NCBI GenBank assembly: GCA_947584595.1
Contig: CANPWP010000001.1
Span: 1 to 64,000 of the forward strand
Direction: 5' to 3'
Length of the DNA: 64,000 nt
From: an uncultured Clostridia bacterium
GTDB lineage: Bacteria; Bacillota; Clostridia; Oscillospirales; Acutalibacteraceae
Position 1 is the stretch's first letter. The number at the start of each line of letters is the position of its first letter. Both the position numbers and the translations under genes were made by a program. Below the pieces are notes generated by a model. The model ran no database searches. It worked only from the letters and a program-made list of their open reading frames with translations, and was not told the origin of the DNA. Shown here one piece after another: positions 30,802 through 41,690 of this stretch.

Positions 30802-31050
30802 ATGAAAGTATACGGTTATAAAAAGAAAAAGACCAAAAAAGCACTTTTAAAGGCAATAGATGACTGTAAATCTGTTGACCAGCTTTTCGCTCTTGTTCAA
30901 CATGAAGAAATAAATATGAGAATGCACACCTTGCCGGGGGCTTCAAATATTCCGCCTAAAAGGCTGGAAATACGAACTATTGACCCGAAATCTACTCCCC
31001 TTGACCGTCTAAAAGCTGCCGTAAGGCTTACGGTTGAATTAACAAAATAA
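30802..31050 (+). CDS. Hypothetical protein
   Basis: 82 aa ORF with RBS-like ggagaaat; strong terminator downstream. Confidence 0.6.
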   Translation: MKVYGYKKKKTKKALLKAIDDCKSVDQLFALVQHEEINMRMHTLPGASNIPPKRLEIRTIDPKSTPLDRLKAAVRLTVELTK

Positions 31051-31088
31051 ACGACTGACAGAAGAAAATTCAATGTCAGTCGTTTTTC
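31051..31088 (+). terminator. Rho-independent terminator
   Basis: acgactgaca...tgtcagtcgt followed by tttttc. Confidence 0.75.
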
Positions 31089-31118
31089 TTTCTTTATTTA
31101 ACTTTATTTTTTTATTAT

Positions 31119-31934
31119 TTACGGTTTAATTTTTAAAATTTCCTGTGCGTTTCTGTACATAAGGTCATCATATGCATTATCGCCGATAATATCTCTCAGC
31201 TTTTCAAAATAATCAACATACATTGACCTTTCTCCCCAAGGGTTACATTTATATGTATCAACGCCGTCAATAGGAGAATCCGTACCGAACATCATTCTAT
31301 GCGTTCCGTACTTTTGTATAGCCTTTATTGTTGAGTTCATCGGAACCCATGCAGTATCACCAAAAAGATTATCTGCTTTTCCCAATAATTCTATAGCCTC
31401 ACTGTTATCACTCTCCAAACCCATATGAGCCATGATAAAAGGAACAGATGGAAACATTTTTGCGGCTTTATATAAATTCGTGGGAGAAGCGTCCTCACAG
31501 CCGCCAGTATGGGAAATTACTGCAAGGTTATACTGTTTTGCAAATTCAAGATAAGGTATAACTCTTTTATCGGTAGGAGAAATTGCAGAATGATAGGGGT
31601 GTAATTTTATAGCTTTTATAATATCAATATTATCTTCAATCAACTTACATAGTTCATAGGTAAGTCCCTGAAATCTGGGTTTAACCCATACTGCAAGAAA
31701 AATTTTGCCTTTGTTTGCTCTTGCAAAATTAATATTCTCCTGTAACGCTTTTTCCTGAGTAACCTGCAATTCAACAGGTAAGGGATTTTGTTGATGGTCA
31801 CATTCACCGGCGTCGCCGTTTGAAACCATTGCACAGTTTACCCTGTACTTTTCCATAAGCTGTATAATCATTTCAGGAGTCATATGAAAACCTACGGCTT
31901 CTCCTCCTGTGTGCATATGCATATCAATAAGCAT
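31119..31934 (-). CDS. Amidohydrolase family / metal-dependent hydrolase
   Basis: MLIDMHMHTGG, KLHPYHSAISP, VISHTGG, MFGTDSPIDG. Confidence 0.85.
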   Translation of the reverse strand: MLIDMHMHTGGEAVGFHMTPEMIIQLMEKYRVNCAMVSNGDAGECDHQQNPLPVELQVTQEKALQENINFARANKGKIFLAVWVKPRFQGLTYELCKLIEDNIDIIKAIKLHPYHSAISPTDKRVIPYLEFAKQYNLAVISHTGGCEDASPTNLYKAAKMFPSVPFIMAHMGLESDNSEAIELLGKADNLFGDTAWVPMNSTIKAIQKYGTHRMMFGTDSPIDGVDTYKCNPWGERSMYVDYFEKLRDIIGDNAYDDLMYRNAQEILKIKP

Positions 31935-32166
31935 AAACTCACTCTTTTCTGATTAATGTTTCTATTATTGTATTGTAAATTTCATTAAATAAGGGGTTTA
32001 CCCAGTTTTTAACATTGCATGGGCGGCTGAAAGCCGCCTGAATTCAGTGGAAAATTGTACTTCCACTTAATGTATAATGTTTCACGCCGCCTTAGAGGCA
32101 GAGACATCTTGCAAAAGTTATAGCCATAAGCTTTTACACCTATGACTATACTATATAAATTTAAAC

Positions 32167-34236
32167 TTATTCTTCTTTTTCACTCTTGCATTTTTCAATT
32201 ACTTTTTGAGCTACATTTGCAGGAGCTTCTTCATAACGGACAAATTCAAATGTATAAGATCCTCTGCCTTGTGTTATCTGCCTAATATAAGTTGCAAAAT
32301 TACTCATTTCAGCTTCAGGTACTTCTGCTTCAACAACCTGCATTCCGTCTTCACCGGGGTTCATACCTAAAACTCTGCCGCGTCTTTTGTTCACTTCGCC
32401 CATAACATCGCCCATATTAGCATCGGGAACAATTGCCCTTAATGAGCCTATTGGTTCAAGGAGCGTAGGAGATGCCTGGGGCATACCGTTTTTATAAGCA
32501 ATATTTGCCGCCATTTTAAAAGACATTTCAGATGAATCAACAGGATGATATGAGCCGTCATATAATGTTGCTCTTATACCAACCATTGGATAACCAGCAA
32601 GAGGTCCTTTCTGAATAGACTCCCTCAAGCCTTTTTCAACAGCAGGGAAAAATCCCTTAGGTACAGCACCGCCCACGATTCTTTCCTGAAATTCCAGATC
32701 CTCGCTGTCGCAAGGTTCAAATTCTACCCAGATATCGCCAAATTGACCGTGTCCGCCTGACTGCTTTTTATGTCTGCCCTGTACTTTAACGCTCTTGCGT
32801 ATCGTTTCTCTGTATGCGATTTTAGCAGGCTGTAAAACGGCGTCAACATTATATTTTGATTTAAGTTTTGAAATAACAACATCAAGGTGCTGTTCGCCCA
32901 TTCCCGACAAAATCATTTCATGGGTCTCGTGGTTGGTAACAAGCTTGATTGTAGGGTCTTCTTCTGAAATTTTAGCTACACCCTGAGCAACCTTATCTTC
33001 GTCGCCTTTTTTAGCAGGATAAATAGCCATAGAATATGAAGATGAGGGATAATCTATACCGTCAAGGGTAACCTTTCTAAGCGGTGAACAGAGAGTATCA
33101 CCTGTTTTTGTAGCCGCAAGCTTTGGAATTGCACCGATATCACCTGCACCTATATACTGACAGTCCTCTTGTTTTTTGCCTCTTACGGTAATAACCTTTG
33201 TAATTCTCTCCTGATTACCTGTTCTCATATTGATTAACGGAGTATCAACAGAAACTTTGCCTGATACAACCTTAACATATGAAAGCTTTCCTACAAATGG
33301 GTCAGCAACGGTTTTGAATACAATTGCGGCGGTAGCGGCATCTTCATTAACGCTAAGCTCAACAGGTTCGCCGTTAGGGTCAACACCGATTTCTTCGCTT
33401 TTATCCGCAGATTTCGGAGCAAGCCAAACAAGACTGTTTAACAGTTGGTCAATTGCAAATGTATTATGAGCGTCACCACAGAATACAGGGCATATAGTAC
33501 CTTCTCTTACACCCTGGCTTACACCCATAACAATTTCTTCAGGAGTAAATTCCTCACCCATAATAAATTTATCAAGAAGCTCCTCTGATGTTTCGGCAAC
33601 GGCTTCTTTAATTGCTTCACGCAAGCCCTCAAGTCTGTCGCCCATATCAGGCATATCGGTAGGAGTTGATTTTCCGTTTTCATATTTATATGCCTTATAT
33701 TCAAATAAATTCACATAAATATTTGCCTGACCGTCAACTATATAAGGTACAACTACAGGGCAGACGGATGGACCGAATGTAGATTTAAGACTTTCAAATA
33801 CACGATAAAATCTTGCGCTTTCATCGCAAAGACCGTTGACAAAGAATATTTTTGTTAAGCCTTGCTTCGCAGCAATTTTTACTGCCTTTTCAGTACCTAC
33901 ATTTATACCGTCTTTACCTGAAACTACAATAAGTGCTGAATCAGCCGCACGCATACCCTCGTAAACGCCGCCCTCAAAATCAAAAAGACCTGGAGTATCA
34001 ATTAAATTTATTTTTGTGTTTTTCCATTCAACAGGAGCAACAGCAGTTAAAATAGAACTTTTCCTTTTTATTTCTTCACTGTCGAAATCAAGAACGGTGT
34101 TGCCGTCATCAATTTTACCCAACCTGTCACTTGCACCTGTTAAATACAAAATAGATTCAGCTACTGATGTTTTACCTGAGCCGCTGTGACCTGCCAAAGC
34201 TATATTTAATATTTTTTTCGCATCATATTGTTTCAA
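32167..34236 (-). CDS. Elongation factor G-like translation GTPase (second-type EF-G)
   Basis: GTPase G1 GHSGSGKTSVAE, NLIDTPGLFDFEG; EF-G domains IV/V. Confidence 0.9.
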   Translation of the reverse strand: MKQYDAKKILNIALAGHSGSGKTSVAESILYLTGASDRLGKIDDGNTVLDFDSEEIKRKSSILTAVAPVEWKNTKINLIDTPGLFDFEGGVYEGMRAADSALIVVSGKDGINVGTEKAVKIAAKQGLTKIFFVNGLCDESARFYRVFESLKSTFGPSVCPVVVPYIVDGQANIYVNLFEYKAYKYENGKSTPTDMPDMGDRLEGLREAIKEAVAETSEELLDKFIMGEEFTPEEIVMGVSQGVREGTICPVFCGDAHNTFAIDQLLNSLVWLAPKSADKSEEIGVDPNGEPVELSVNEDAATAAIVFKTVADPFVGKLSYVKVVSGKVSVDTPLINMRTGNQERITKVITVRGKKQEDCQYIGAGDIGAIPKLAATKTGDTLCSPLRKVTLDGIDYPSSSYSMAIYPAKKGDEDKVAQGVAKISEEDPTIKLVTNHETHEMILSGMGEQHLDVVISKLKSKYNVDAVLQPAKIAYRETIRKSVKVQGRHKKQSGGHGQFGDIWVEFEPCDSEDLEFQERIVGGAVPKGFFPAVEKGLRESIQKGPLAGYPMVGIRATLYDGSYHPVDSSEMSFKMAANIAYKNGMPQASPTLLEPIGSLRAIVPDANMGDVMGEVNKRRGRVLGMNPGEDGMQVVEAEVPEAEMSNFATYIRQITQGRGSYTFEFVRYEEAPANVAQKVIEKCKSEKEE

Positions 34237-34385
34237 TTTAGGTATCTCCTTTCGATGTTATCTAACATAATATGATATAATATTATAATATGTAGTCGTT
34301 TTTGACAATTGCATTAATAATTATGAACTTATTATATCACTTTTGTATAACTTTTACAATAGAATTATGCAAAAAGCTAAAAAAA

Positions 34386-34415
34386 CTCACTCCTTGAACA
34401 ATAATTCAAGGAGTG
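34386..34415 (-). terminator. Terminator downstream of ilvD
   Basis: actccttgaa-caataa-ttcaaggagt with U-tract on the - strand. Confidence 0.7.
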
Positions 34416-34541
34416 AATTGTGCAATTTGTATATTTATTTTTTTATTTATATCTAATTTAACAAAAAGCCAATTTATAAATTGTTAAAAATTACAAGTCT
34501 AAATTTAATATTATAATTAAACAAACAAGCTGTTTATAAAA

Positions 34542-36200
34542 TTAATCCAATACTGCACCCGATGCACCTGATGATACAAGCTTTGCATAACGGGACAGGT
34601 AGCCTGTTGTAATTTTCGGCTGTCTGGGGTTCCACTGTTCACGGCGTTTTTCAAGTTCTTCATCGGAAATAAGAATGTTGATCGTATTGTCGGGAATGTT
34701 GATTTCAATTGTATCGCCCTCTTCAATAAGAGCAATGTTTCCGCCAACTGCCGCCTCAGGAGAAACATGACCTATAGCAGCTCCTCTTGTTGCTCCTGAG
34801 AAACGACCGTCTGTAATAAGTGCAACGCAATTGCCCAAACCGCTTCCCATAATTGCAGATGTAGGGTTAAGCATTTCTCTCATGCCCGGACCGCCCTTAG
34901 GTCCTTCATAACGGATAACAACAACATCACCTGGATTGATTTTTCCGTCATAAATTGCATTCAGAGCGTCCTCTTCACAGTCAAAAACTCTTGCGTTGCC
35001 AGTGTGGCACATCATTTCTTCTGCAACGGCACTTCGCTTAACTACACAGCCGTCGGGAGCTAAGTTTCCTTTAAGAACTGCGATTCCGCCTGTTTTGCTG
35101 TACGGATTATCGTAGGTTCTGATAATCTCAGTATCTTTAATTTCACAGCCTGAAATGTTCTCTCCAACTGTTTTTCCTGTACAGGTCTTAATATCTGTAT
35201 GTAATAAACCGTGTTTTGCAAGCTCATTCATAACTGCATAAACTCCGCCCGCTTCATTAAGCTGTTCAATAAAGTGGTCGCCTGCAGGTGCAAGGTGGCA
35301 AAGGTTTGGTGTTTTTGCAGAAATGTTGTTTGCTATATCAAGATGTAAGTTAATACCGCATTCGTGAGCAATTGCAGGAAGATGAAGCATACTGTTTGTA
35401 CTGCATCCAAGCGCCATATCAACAGTAAGAGCATTCTCAAATGCCTCCTGAGTCATAATATCACGTGGACGGATATCGTTATTAACAAGCTCCATAATCT
35501 TCATACCTGCATGCTTTGCAAGCTGTAAACGCTGAGAATAAACGGCAGGAATTGTGCCGTTGCCTTTTAGCGCCATTCCAAGAACTTCACATAAGCAGTT
35601 CATCGAATTGGCTGTAAACATTCCTGAACAACTTCCGCAGCTGGGGCAGGCATTGTTTTCATATTCATTCAATTTTTCTTCGTCAATTTCTCCTACCTTA
35701 AATCGGGAAACTGCTTCCGAAACTGTTGAATAGCTGATTTTCTTTCCGTCAACCGTTCCTGCAAGCATAGGACCTCCGCTAACAAATATTGAGGGAATGT
35801 TAAGTCTTGCAGCAGCCATTAAAAGTCCGGGAACATTTTTGTCACAGTTAGGAACCATAACAAGACCGTCAAAAGCGTGAGCCTTTGTCATAGCTTCTGT
35901 TGAATCTGCAATAAGCTCACGGGTCACAAGAGAATATTTCATACCTTCGTGTCCCATTGCTATGCCGTCGCAAACTGCAATGGCAGGAAATACAATTGGT
36001 ACACCGCCTGCAAGAGATACACCCATTTTTACAGCTTCAACAACCTTATCAATATTCATATGACCTGGAACAATGTCGTTTTTTGAGCTGACAATGCCGA
36101 TTAAAGGCTTTTTTATTTCTTCATCTGTAAGTCCCAAAGCGTGAAGCAAAGTACGCTGAGGAGCAGCGTTTATACCCTTTTTAATTTTATCACTGTTCAT
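34542..36200 (-). CDS. ilvD: Dihydroxy-acid dehydratase
   Basis: [61 protein letters not shown]. Confidence 0.96.
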   Translation of the reverse strand: MNSDKIKKGINAAPQRTLLHALGLTDEEIKKPLIGIVSSKNDIVPGHMNIDKVVEAVKMGVSLAGGVPIVFPAIAVCDGIAMGHEGMKYSLVTRELIADSTEAMTKAHAFDGLVMVPNCDKNVPGLLMAAARLNIPSIFVSGGPMLAGTVDGKKISYSTVSEAVSRFKVGEIDEEKLNEYENNACPSCGSCSGMFTANSMNCLCEVLGMALKGNGTIPAVYSQRLQLAKHAGMKIMELVNNDIRPRDIMTQEAFENALTVDMALGCSTNSMLHLPAIAHECGINLHLDIANNISAKTPNLCHLAPAGDHFIEQLNEAGGVYAVMNELAKHGLLHTDIKTCTGKTVGENISGCEIKDTEIIRTYDNPYSKTGGIAVLKGNLAPDGCVVKRSAVAEEMMCHTGNARVFDCEEDALNAIYDGKINPGDVVVIRYEGPKGGPGMREMLNPTSAIMGSGLGNCVALITDGRFSGATRGAAIGHVSPEAAVGGNIALIEEGDTIEINIPDNTINILISDEELEKRREQWNPRQPKITTGYLSRYAKLVSSGASGAVLD

Positions 36201-36332
36201 TGTAAGACACCCTTTAATATAATAAATTTACATATAGTAATTATATAACCGTATAAAAAAATCGTCAAGTGCTATTTGTTTTCCAAACGACACAAAAATC
36301 TGTATAAAATTTTATTGATAAAATAAACAAAA

Positions 36333-36362
36333 CCGCTGTAAAACTATAAAGCTATACAGCGG
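36333..36362 (-). terminator. Terminator-like hairpin
   Basis: ccgctgta...tacagcgg with U-rich tail on the - strand. Confidence 0.5.
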
Positions 36363-36709
36363 AAATTATTTTTAATTATGTCAAATTATTATCTAATGAT
36401 ATAAAATCACATATACAAAATCAAAAAGGCTTAAATCTTTCTCTATTTATAACAATTTTATTTATCCTGTGTTTTCATCGTCGGGAGCTATTATAAAATA
36501 ATTTTTTATTTATTTAAGCCACTTTTTGTTTCTAAATATCTAATTAATACTGATTCATACGAATAATCTGGGGCTAAAATTTACAAAAATAGGTTGCACT
36601 TTATTTCGTATACCCATTTCCACACCTTTATGAAAAAGACTCCCAATATAATGAGATTATTCACCTTAAATTTAATCTCCATTTATTAACATATAAAAAC
36701 ATATTTTCA

Positions 36710-37818
36710 TTAACTAATTAATCGTCTTATGAAAGAAATTCTTCTCATTATTAGAGAAATAATTAAACATATCAACAAAATGCCAATTGCATAAACAATA
36801 TTGAACGGAATATTACAAAAGAATGGATATTTTTCTATAGTACTTTTAGTAAGAAAAATAAATATTTCATGCATAAAATATATTCCAAGTGTATTACATG
36901 ATATTGTACGTATAATAGTAATATCTTTTTTTAGATTCAAGCAAAGTACAAATATACAAATTACATTTGTAAATGTAAAAATAGTATCATATCCATTCCA
37001 TACAACATCCCAAATTTCGCCAGAGTATTTTGAATAACAAATTCCAATTCCCCATAAGCATAAACAACTTGCAGCCATAATGAGAACTGCCATTATATTT
37101 CGTTTTAAAGGTTTAAAACTTAATATTTTATCCTTTATTTGATAGAAAAATCCACCAACACAAAAATACACAAAAGCATATCCATAAGTTCCACGAAATG
37201 GATTAAATATATTAAAAAAGTTAGCACCTTGCAAAGTAGTGCTTTTATGTAAGATAGTAGTTAAGAAAATAGTAGCACCTTCATTAAGTAAAGCATTGCC
37301 AAATGTAAGAATTGCACATACTATGATAAAATAAAAAAATATTTTTTTACTATGATCATATACCACCTTTAAAAGTGGAAATAATATGTATAAGCAAACC
37401 AAAGCGCCTAAAAACCATAAAGAATTTATCCAACCAACTTCCTGTCTCCATAAAATTTTGATAATCTCTTTTAGGGATAAAAACTCGTTTTTAATAGGCA
37501 TTAAAATACTAATTTTTGCAATACCCATACTACATAAAGAATAATTATATGTATTATTTTATATATGTGTTTTTTTAGATTGAATTCTTTATTAAATAAT
37601 AAATATCCATTTGCAAAGAAAAACAAAGGCACACATGGTGATAAAATTGTTCTAAATAAGTATCTAGCATAATACAAATAAGTAGGCTCGTTTACTATAT
37701 CATTTAAATACAAAGTACTATGATATATTAAAACTAATAATATTGCTATACATTCCAATAAATCTATACTTACTTCTCTATATTTCTTACTTGTTAAAGT
37801 TAGTGCCTTGCACTTCAT
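36710..37818 (-). pseudogene. Acyltransferase 3 family membrane protein, split by a single-base frameshift
   Basis: N-terminal part 37501-37818 (REVSIDLLECIAILLVLIYHS) and C-terminal part 36710-37528 join in frame if one G is added to the GGG at 37524-37526. Confidence 0.8.
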
Positions 37819-38475
37819 TTTGTAACCCCCTTTTACAATAAAACTTGTTGCCTATCAGATAATAACGACATGTATTTGGATATAATTTCAACAATCAATT
37901 ATTAATCTTGATTGATTTCGCTGTTTTGCTTTTTCATCTACGTATCTTGTAGCGCTCTCTATCATAGTCTTATTAAAGCAGATGAATTTATAATTTGTAT
38001 TTTTCCTCAATGCTTTTTACCATAAAAAGCCCTTTTATACTAACATTTTTTAATTATAATACGTAAAAACTATAATATACGAATCAAGATATAAACAGGA
38101 ATGCAAAGTGTCGTTTCGCAGTCATTTTTAAATATTATTTTTCTAATAATAAATAACTAACTTATTTATCATAAGATTTTATCGTCGTAAAGCACAACAA
38201 GATCATTTTCCCTTATATCCGTATTTTATTTCTTTTCCTATCTGATTTATACGCTAACACACCGATTTTCGCAGAATTATTTTTAATTTCAATTAAAACA
38301 CAACGCCAATTAAAGCAAAATAGAAACAATTCAGCCGTATTTTGGGTGATGTTTCTTAGTTAATTATTTACTACATTTCTCCCCAAAAAATGACGTTTCA
38401 AAAACGGTGTTTAGTAACTATCATTTAAATAAGCGGGAATTTGTATTACTCTTATAAATAAATTTTTTTAATATG

Positions 38476-38988
38476 TTACTTTTCTTCTGATACACATTTT
38501 GCTTTTAACACTAATCTATGAAAATTAATTAATTTGTGATTTTGTAAAACATCTTGATTTTTAGGTGCATTACTAAAATGTAATTTCTGACCATTAATTC
38601 CTGTAGTAGTTATTCCTTTAACGCCACTAGCTGCTAATTTAACAAAATCATCTAATTCAATAATATATATATCAATATTAATATCACTGTCTCGGCAAAT
38701 TTTATCAATAAAAACAAAAGCAACTGTAGGTATCAATCCAAAACTTTTTGCAAAGTCTCTTAATTTATTTTGTTGATTTTCGTCAAATGGTTGTTGTGGT
38801 CCATCAGTTGTAAAAATCCTTGATTTAACTGAGATTGCATATTTTTTTTCTCCGTCTGTAGCAATTAAGTCAGCGCCTACATGATCAACATATGCAACTC
38901 TATGTTTATATAACCGCCCAATTATAAACATAACTAATTGTTCTCCAAAATCTCCTAATTGTTTTGGTAATCTATCATTATTTTTCAT
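38476..38988 (-). CDS. Hypothetical protein with PD-(D/E)XK nuclease-like signature
   Basis: GADLIATDGEKKYAISVKSR resembles D-x(n)-(E/S)xK nuclease core; motif-level evidence only. Confidence 0.5.
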   Translation of the reverse strand: MKNNDRLPKQLGDFGEQLVMFIIGRLYKHRVAYVDHVGADLIATDGEKKYAISVKSRIFTTDGPQQPFDENQQNKLRDFAKSFGLIPTVAFVFIDKICRDSDINIDIYIIELDDFVKLAASGVKGITTTGINGQKLHFSNAPKNQDVLQNHKLINFHRLVLKAKCVSEEK

Positions 38989-39106
38989 AGTTAGCCTCTT
39001 TCTATAATATTCCGTTTTTCATTATTTTGTCAAATCTCGATTTTCTTTTTCTGTTATAAAAATGGGCAACCCCTATAGGATTTACCATTTTCCGTCAAAT
39101 ATAGAC

Positions 39107-39433
39107 TTAGAAAACTCCTTTGTTGTATTTGTTTTGCACTGCAACAATAAAACCTATTCCTATACCTAAACCTATAATTAGTACCGCATCGGCAACTATT
39201 GCAATTGTTTTATCATTATCAGAAGCTCCGAATAATCCGATAATGCATCTGAGTAGCGACGCCATTGCGACGACAAGAAGTGCTTTCCCAAAGGCTTTTC
39301 CGTTAGCTGCTTTATCGGTGACTTTTATTTGATGATAAGAATGTATTAAATTTGTTTTGTCCCTGTAAATCGCTATGCTGAATGCCAACAAAAGCGATGC
39401 CGCTAAAAACATTATCACAGAATATACCAACAT
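39107..39433 (-). CDS. Small membrane protein (DUF3784-like)
   Basis: Three predicted hydrophobic helices; length and organisation resemble DUF3784. Confidence 0.5.
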   Translation of the reverse strand: MLVYSVIMFLAASLLLAFSIAIYRDKTNLIHSYHQIKVTDKAANGKAFGKALLVVAMASLLRCIIGLFGASDNDKTIAIVADAVLIIGLGIGIGFIVAVQNKYNKGVF

Positions 39434-39623
39434 AATAAATACTACCTATATTTCTCTTTATGAAAATAGGCAATCTCGATATTGGATTACTCATTCACAC
39501 TTTAAAATTTTGCAATTTTTTTGCCTTTGCACGTTTTCCTACATCAATTGGTGTAAGGTGTAAGGTTTTCCGCTCTCTCCGTGTCCGAAAAACCTTAATT
39601 TTACGGGCTTTTTCGCACTTCGG

Positions 39624-41105
39624 TCAATCTAAGGGCTTCATTGTCGGGAACAATAAAACATCACGGATAGCGGCGGAATCGGTTAGGAGCATTACCATTC
39701 TATCTATACCGAAGCCGATACCTCCTGTGGGAGGCATTCCGATTTCAAGAGCATTTAAAAAGTCCTCATCAGTTGTATTTGCTTCTTCGTCACCCTGCGC
39801 AAGCAAAGCCTCCTGAGCTTTAAAACGCTCTCTCTGGTCGATTGGGTCGTTAAGCTCTGAATAAGCGTTAGCCATTTCCCAACCATTCATAAAGAATTCA
39901 AAGCGTTCTACATAATCAGGATTGTCCGGTTTCTTCTTTGTAAGAGGTGAAATTTCAACAGGGTGATCCATTACAAATGTAGGCTGAATCATATGTTCCT
40001 CCGCATATTCTTCAAAAAACAGGTTAAGAATATCTCCCTTTTTATGTCTTTCTTCAAATTCAATACCTTTTTCTTTTGCAAGAGCTTTTGCCTCTTCATC
40101 AGTATGAATTTCAGAAAAATCTACACCTGCATATTTTTTAACAGCGTCAACCATTGTAATTCTTTCAAATGGCTTGCCTAAATCCATTTCAATGCCATTA
40201 TAGGTAATTTTTGTTGTTCCTAAAACATCCTGTGCAACGTGACGATAGAGTTTTTCTGTTAAATCCATCATACCGTTATAATCCGTATAAGCCTGATAAA
40301 GCTCCATAAGGGTAAATTCGGGATTATGTCTTGTATCAAGACCTTCATTTCTGAAAACTCTTCCTATTTCATAAACCCGTTCCATACCGCCTACTATTAA
40401 TCTTTTTAAATAAAGTTCAAGGGAAATTCTAAGCTTTAAATCTTCATTTAATGCATTAAAATGAGTTTCAAAGGGACGTGCGGAAGCACCGCCTGCATTT
40501 GAAACAAGCATAGGAGTTTCAACCTCCATAAAGCCCTGATCATCAAGGTATCTTCGGATACTGCTGATAATTTGTGAACGCTTAATAAAGGTATCTTTAA
40601 CCTCAGGGTTCATAATAAGGTCAACATAACGCTGGCGGTATCTTAAATCCGTATCCTTTAAGCCGTGGAATTTTTCAGGCAATGGTCTGAGTGATTTTGA
40701 GAGAAGTTTTGCCTCTTTAGCGTGAACACTGATTTCTCCTACCTGTGTTTTGAAAACGAAGCCCTTGACTTCAACAATATCGCCTATATCCCATTTTTTT
40801 AAAAGGTTATAGGATTCCTCGCCCAAATCATCAAATTTTGCAAAAATCTGCATTTTTCCTGTTTTGTCGTAAATATCAAGGAAAGACACCTTGCCCTTTC
40901 CTCTTTTAGACATAACTCGGCCTGCAATACAAACGTCTTTATTTTCAAGTTCGTCAAATCTTTCCGATATTTCAGAATTAAAAATATTTCTGTCGCTTGT
41001 TGTTTCTGCAAAAGGGTCTTTGCCCATTTCCTGTAAACTTTTTAATTTATCTCTGCGAACCTGCAAAAGGTCGCCTGAATTATTCTGCTGTGGATTCTGA
41101 CTCAT
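39624..41105 (-). CDS. lysS: Lysyl-tRNA synthetase (class II)
   Basis: RYRQRYVDLIMNPEV, FMEVETPML, RVYEIGRVFRNEG, GIGFGIDRMVML. Confidence 0.97.
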   Translation of the reverse strand: MSQNPQQNNSGDLLQVRRDKLKSLQEMGKDPFAETTSDRNIFNSEISERFDELENKDVCIAGRVMSKRGKGKVSFLDIYDKTGKMQIFAKFDDLGEESYNLLKKWDIGDIVEVKGFVFKTQVGEISVHAKEAKLLSKSLRPLPEKFHGLKDTDLRYRQRYVDLIMNPEVKDTFIKRSQIISSIRRYLDDQGFMEVETPMLVSNAGGASARPFETHFNALNEDLKLRISLELYLKRLIVGGMERVYEIGRVFRNEGLDTRHNPEFTLMELYQAYTDYNGMMDLTEKLYRHVAQDVLGTTKITYNGIEMDLGKPFERITMVDAVKKYAGVDFSEIHTDEEAKALAKEKGIEFEERHKKGDILNLFFEEYAEEHMIQPTFVMDHPVEISPLTKKKPDNPDYVERFEFFMNGWEMANAYSELNDPIDQRERFKAQEALLAQGDEEANTTDEDFLNALEIGMPPTGGIGFGIDRMVMLLTDSAAIRDVLLFPTMKPLD

Positions 41106-41144
41106 TAAACAAACTCCTTTAACTTTCCCTGCTTATAAACTATA

Positions 41145-41618
41145 TTATTTTGAAATTGTAAGAATTTTAACTCCCATAACGCCTGACGGAGTTTCAACCT
41201 CAACGACATCGCCCTCTTTATGACCTAAAATTGCCTTGCCAATTGGAGATTCGTCTGAAATTTTTCCGTTTTTGGGGTCTGTATCGTTAGAGCCGACGAT
41301 TTTGTACTCAACTACTTTACCGCTTGCAACCATTTCCAATGTAACCTTAGATGCAAGATGAACATATTCGTTTGAAATTTCATTTTCATTAATTATCTGT
41401 GCGTTTTTAAGAGTAGCTTCAATGGTAACGATTCTTGCTTCCATAATTGCCTGTTCATTTTTAGCGTCGTCATATTCACTGTTCTCGGAAAGGTCTCCGT
41501 AAGAACGGGCAACTTTAATTTTTTCTGCAATTTCGGTACGTTTTTCGGTTTTCAGAAATTCAAGTTCCTCTTCTAATTTTTTATATCCTTCTTCAGTAAG
41601 CATTATTGTTTTAGCCAT
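41145..41618 (-). CDS. greA: Transcription elongation factor GreA
   Basis: [41 protein letters not shown]. Confidence 0.95.
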   Translation of the reverse strand: MAKTIMLTEEGYKKLEEELEFLKTEKRTEIAEKIKVARSYGDLSENSEYDDAKNEQAIMEARIVTIEATLKNAQIINENEISNEYVHLASKVTLEMVASGKVVEYKIVGSNDTDPKNGKISDESPIGKAILGHKEGDVVEVETPSGVMGVKILTISK

Positions 41619-41690
41619 TATCTTTATACATTCCTTTCATCAAGAATTTTTCTGCATATAATAGTATTATAGGTATTTTAAATAATTATG

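Noticed and set aside
37524-37526. Phase variation at the GGG in the first acyltransferase
   Set aside because: A 3-4 bp G run is too short to be a convincing hypermutable tract; reported only as a frameshift.
39040-39500. Two similar strings flanking the DUF3784-like gene (aaaatgggcaacccctataggatt / aaaataggcaatctcgatattggatt)
   Set aside because: The similarity is weak and interrupted; not enough to call direct repeats of a mobile element.
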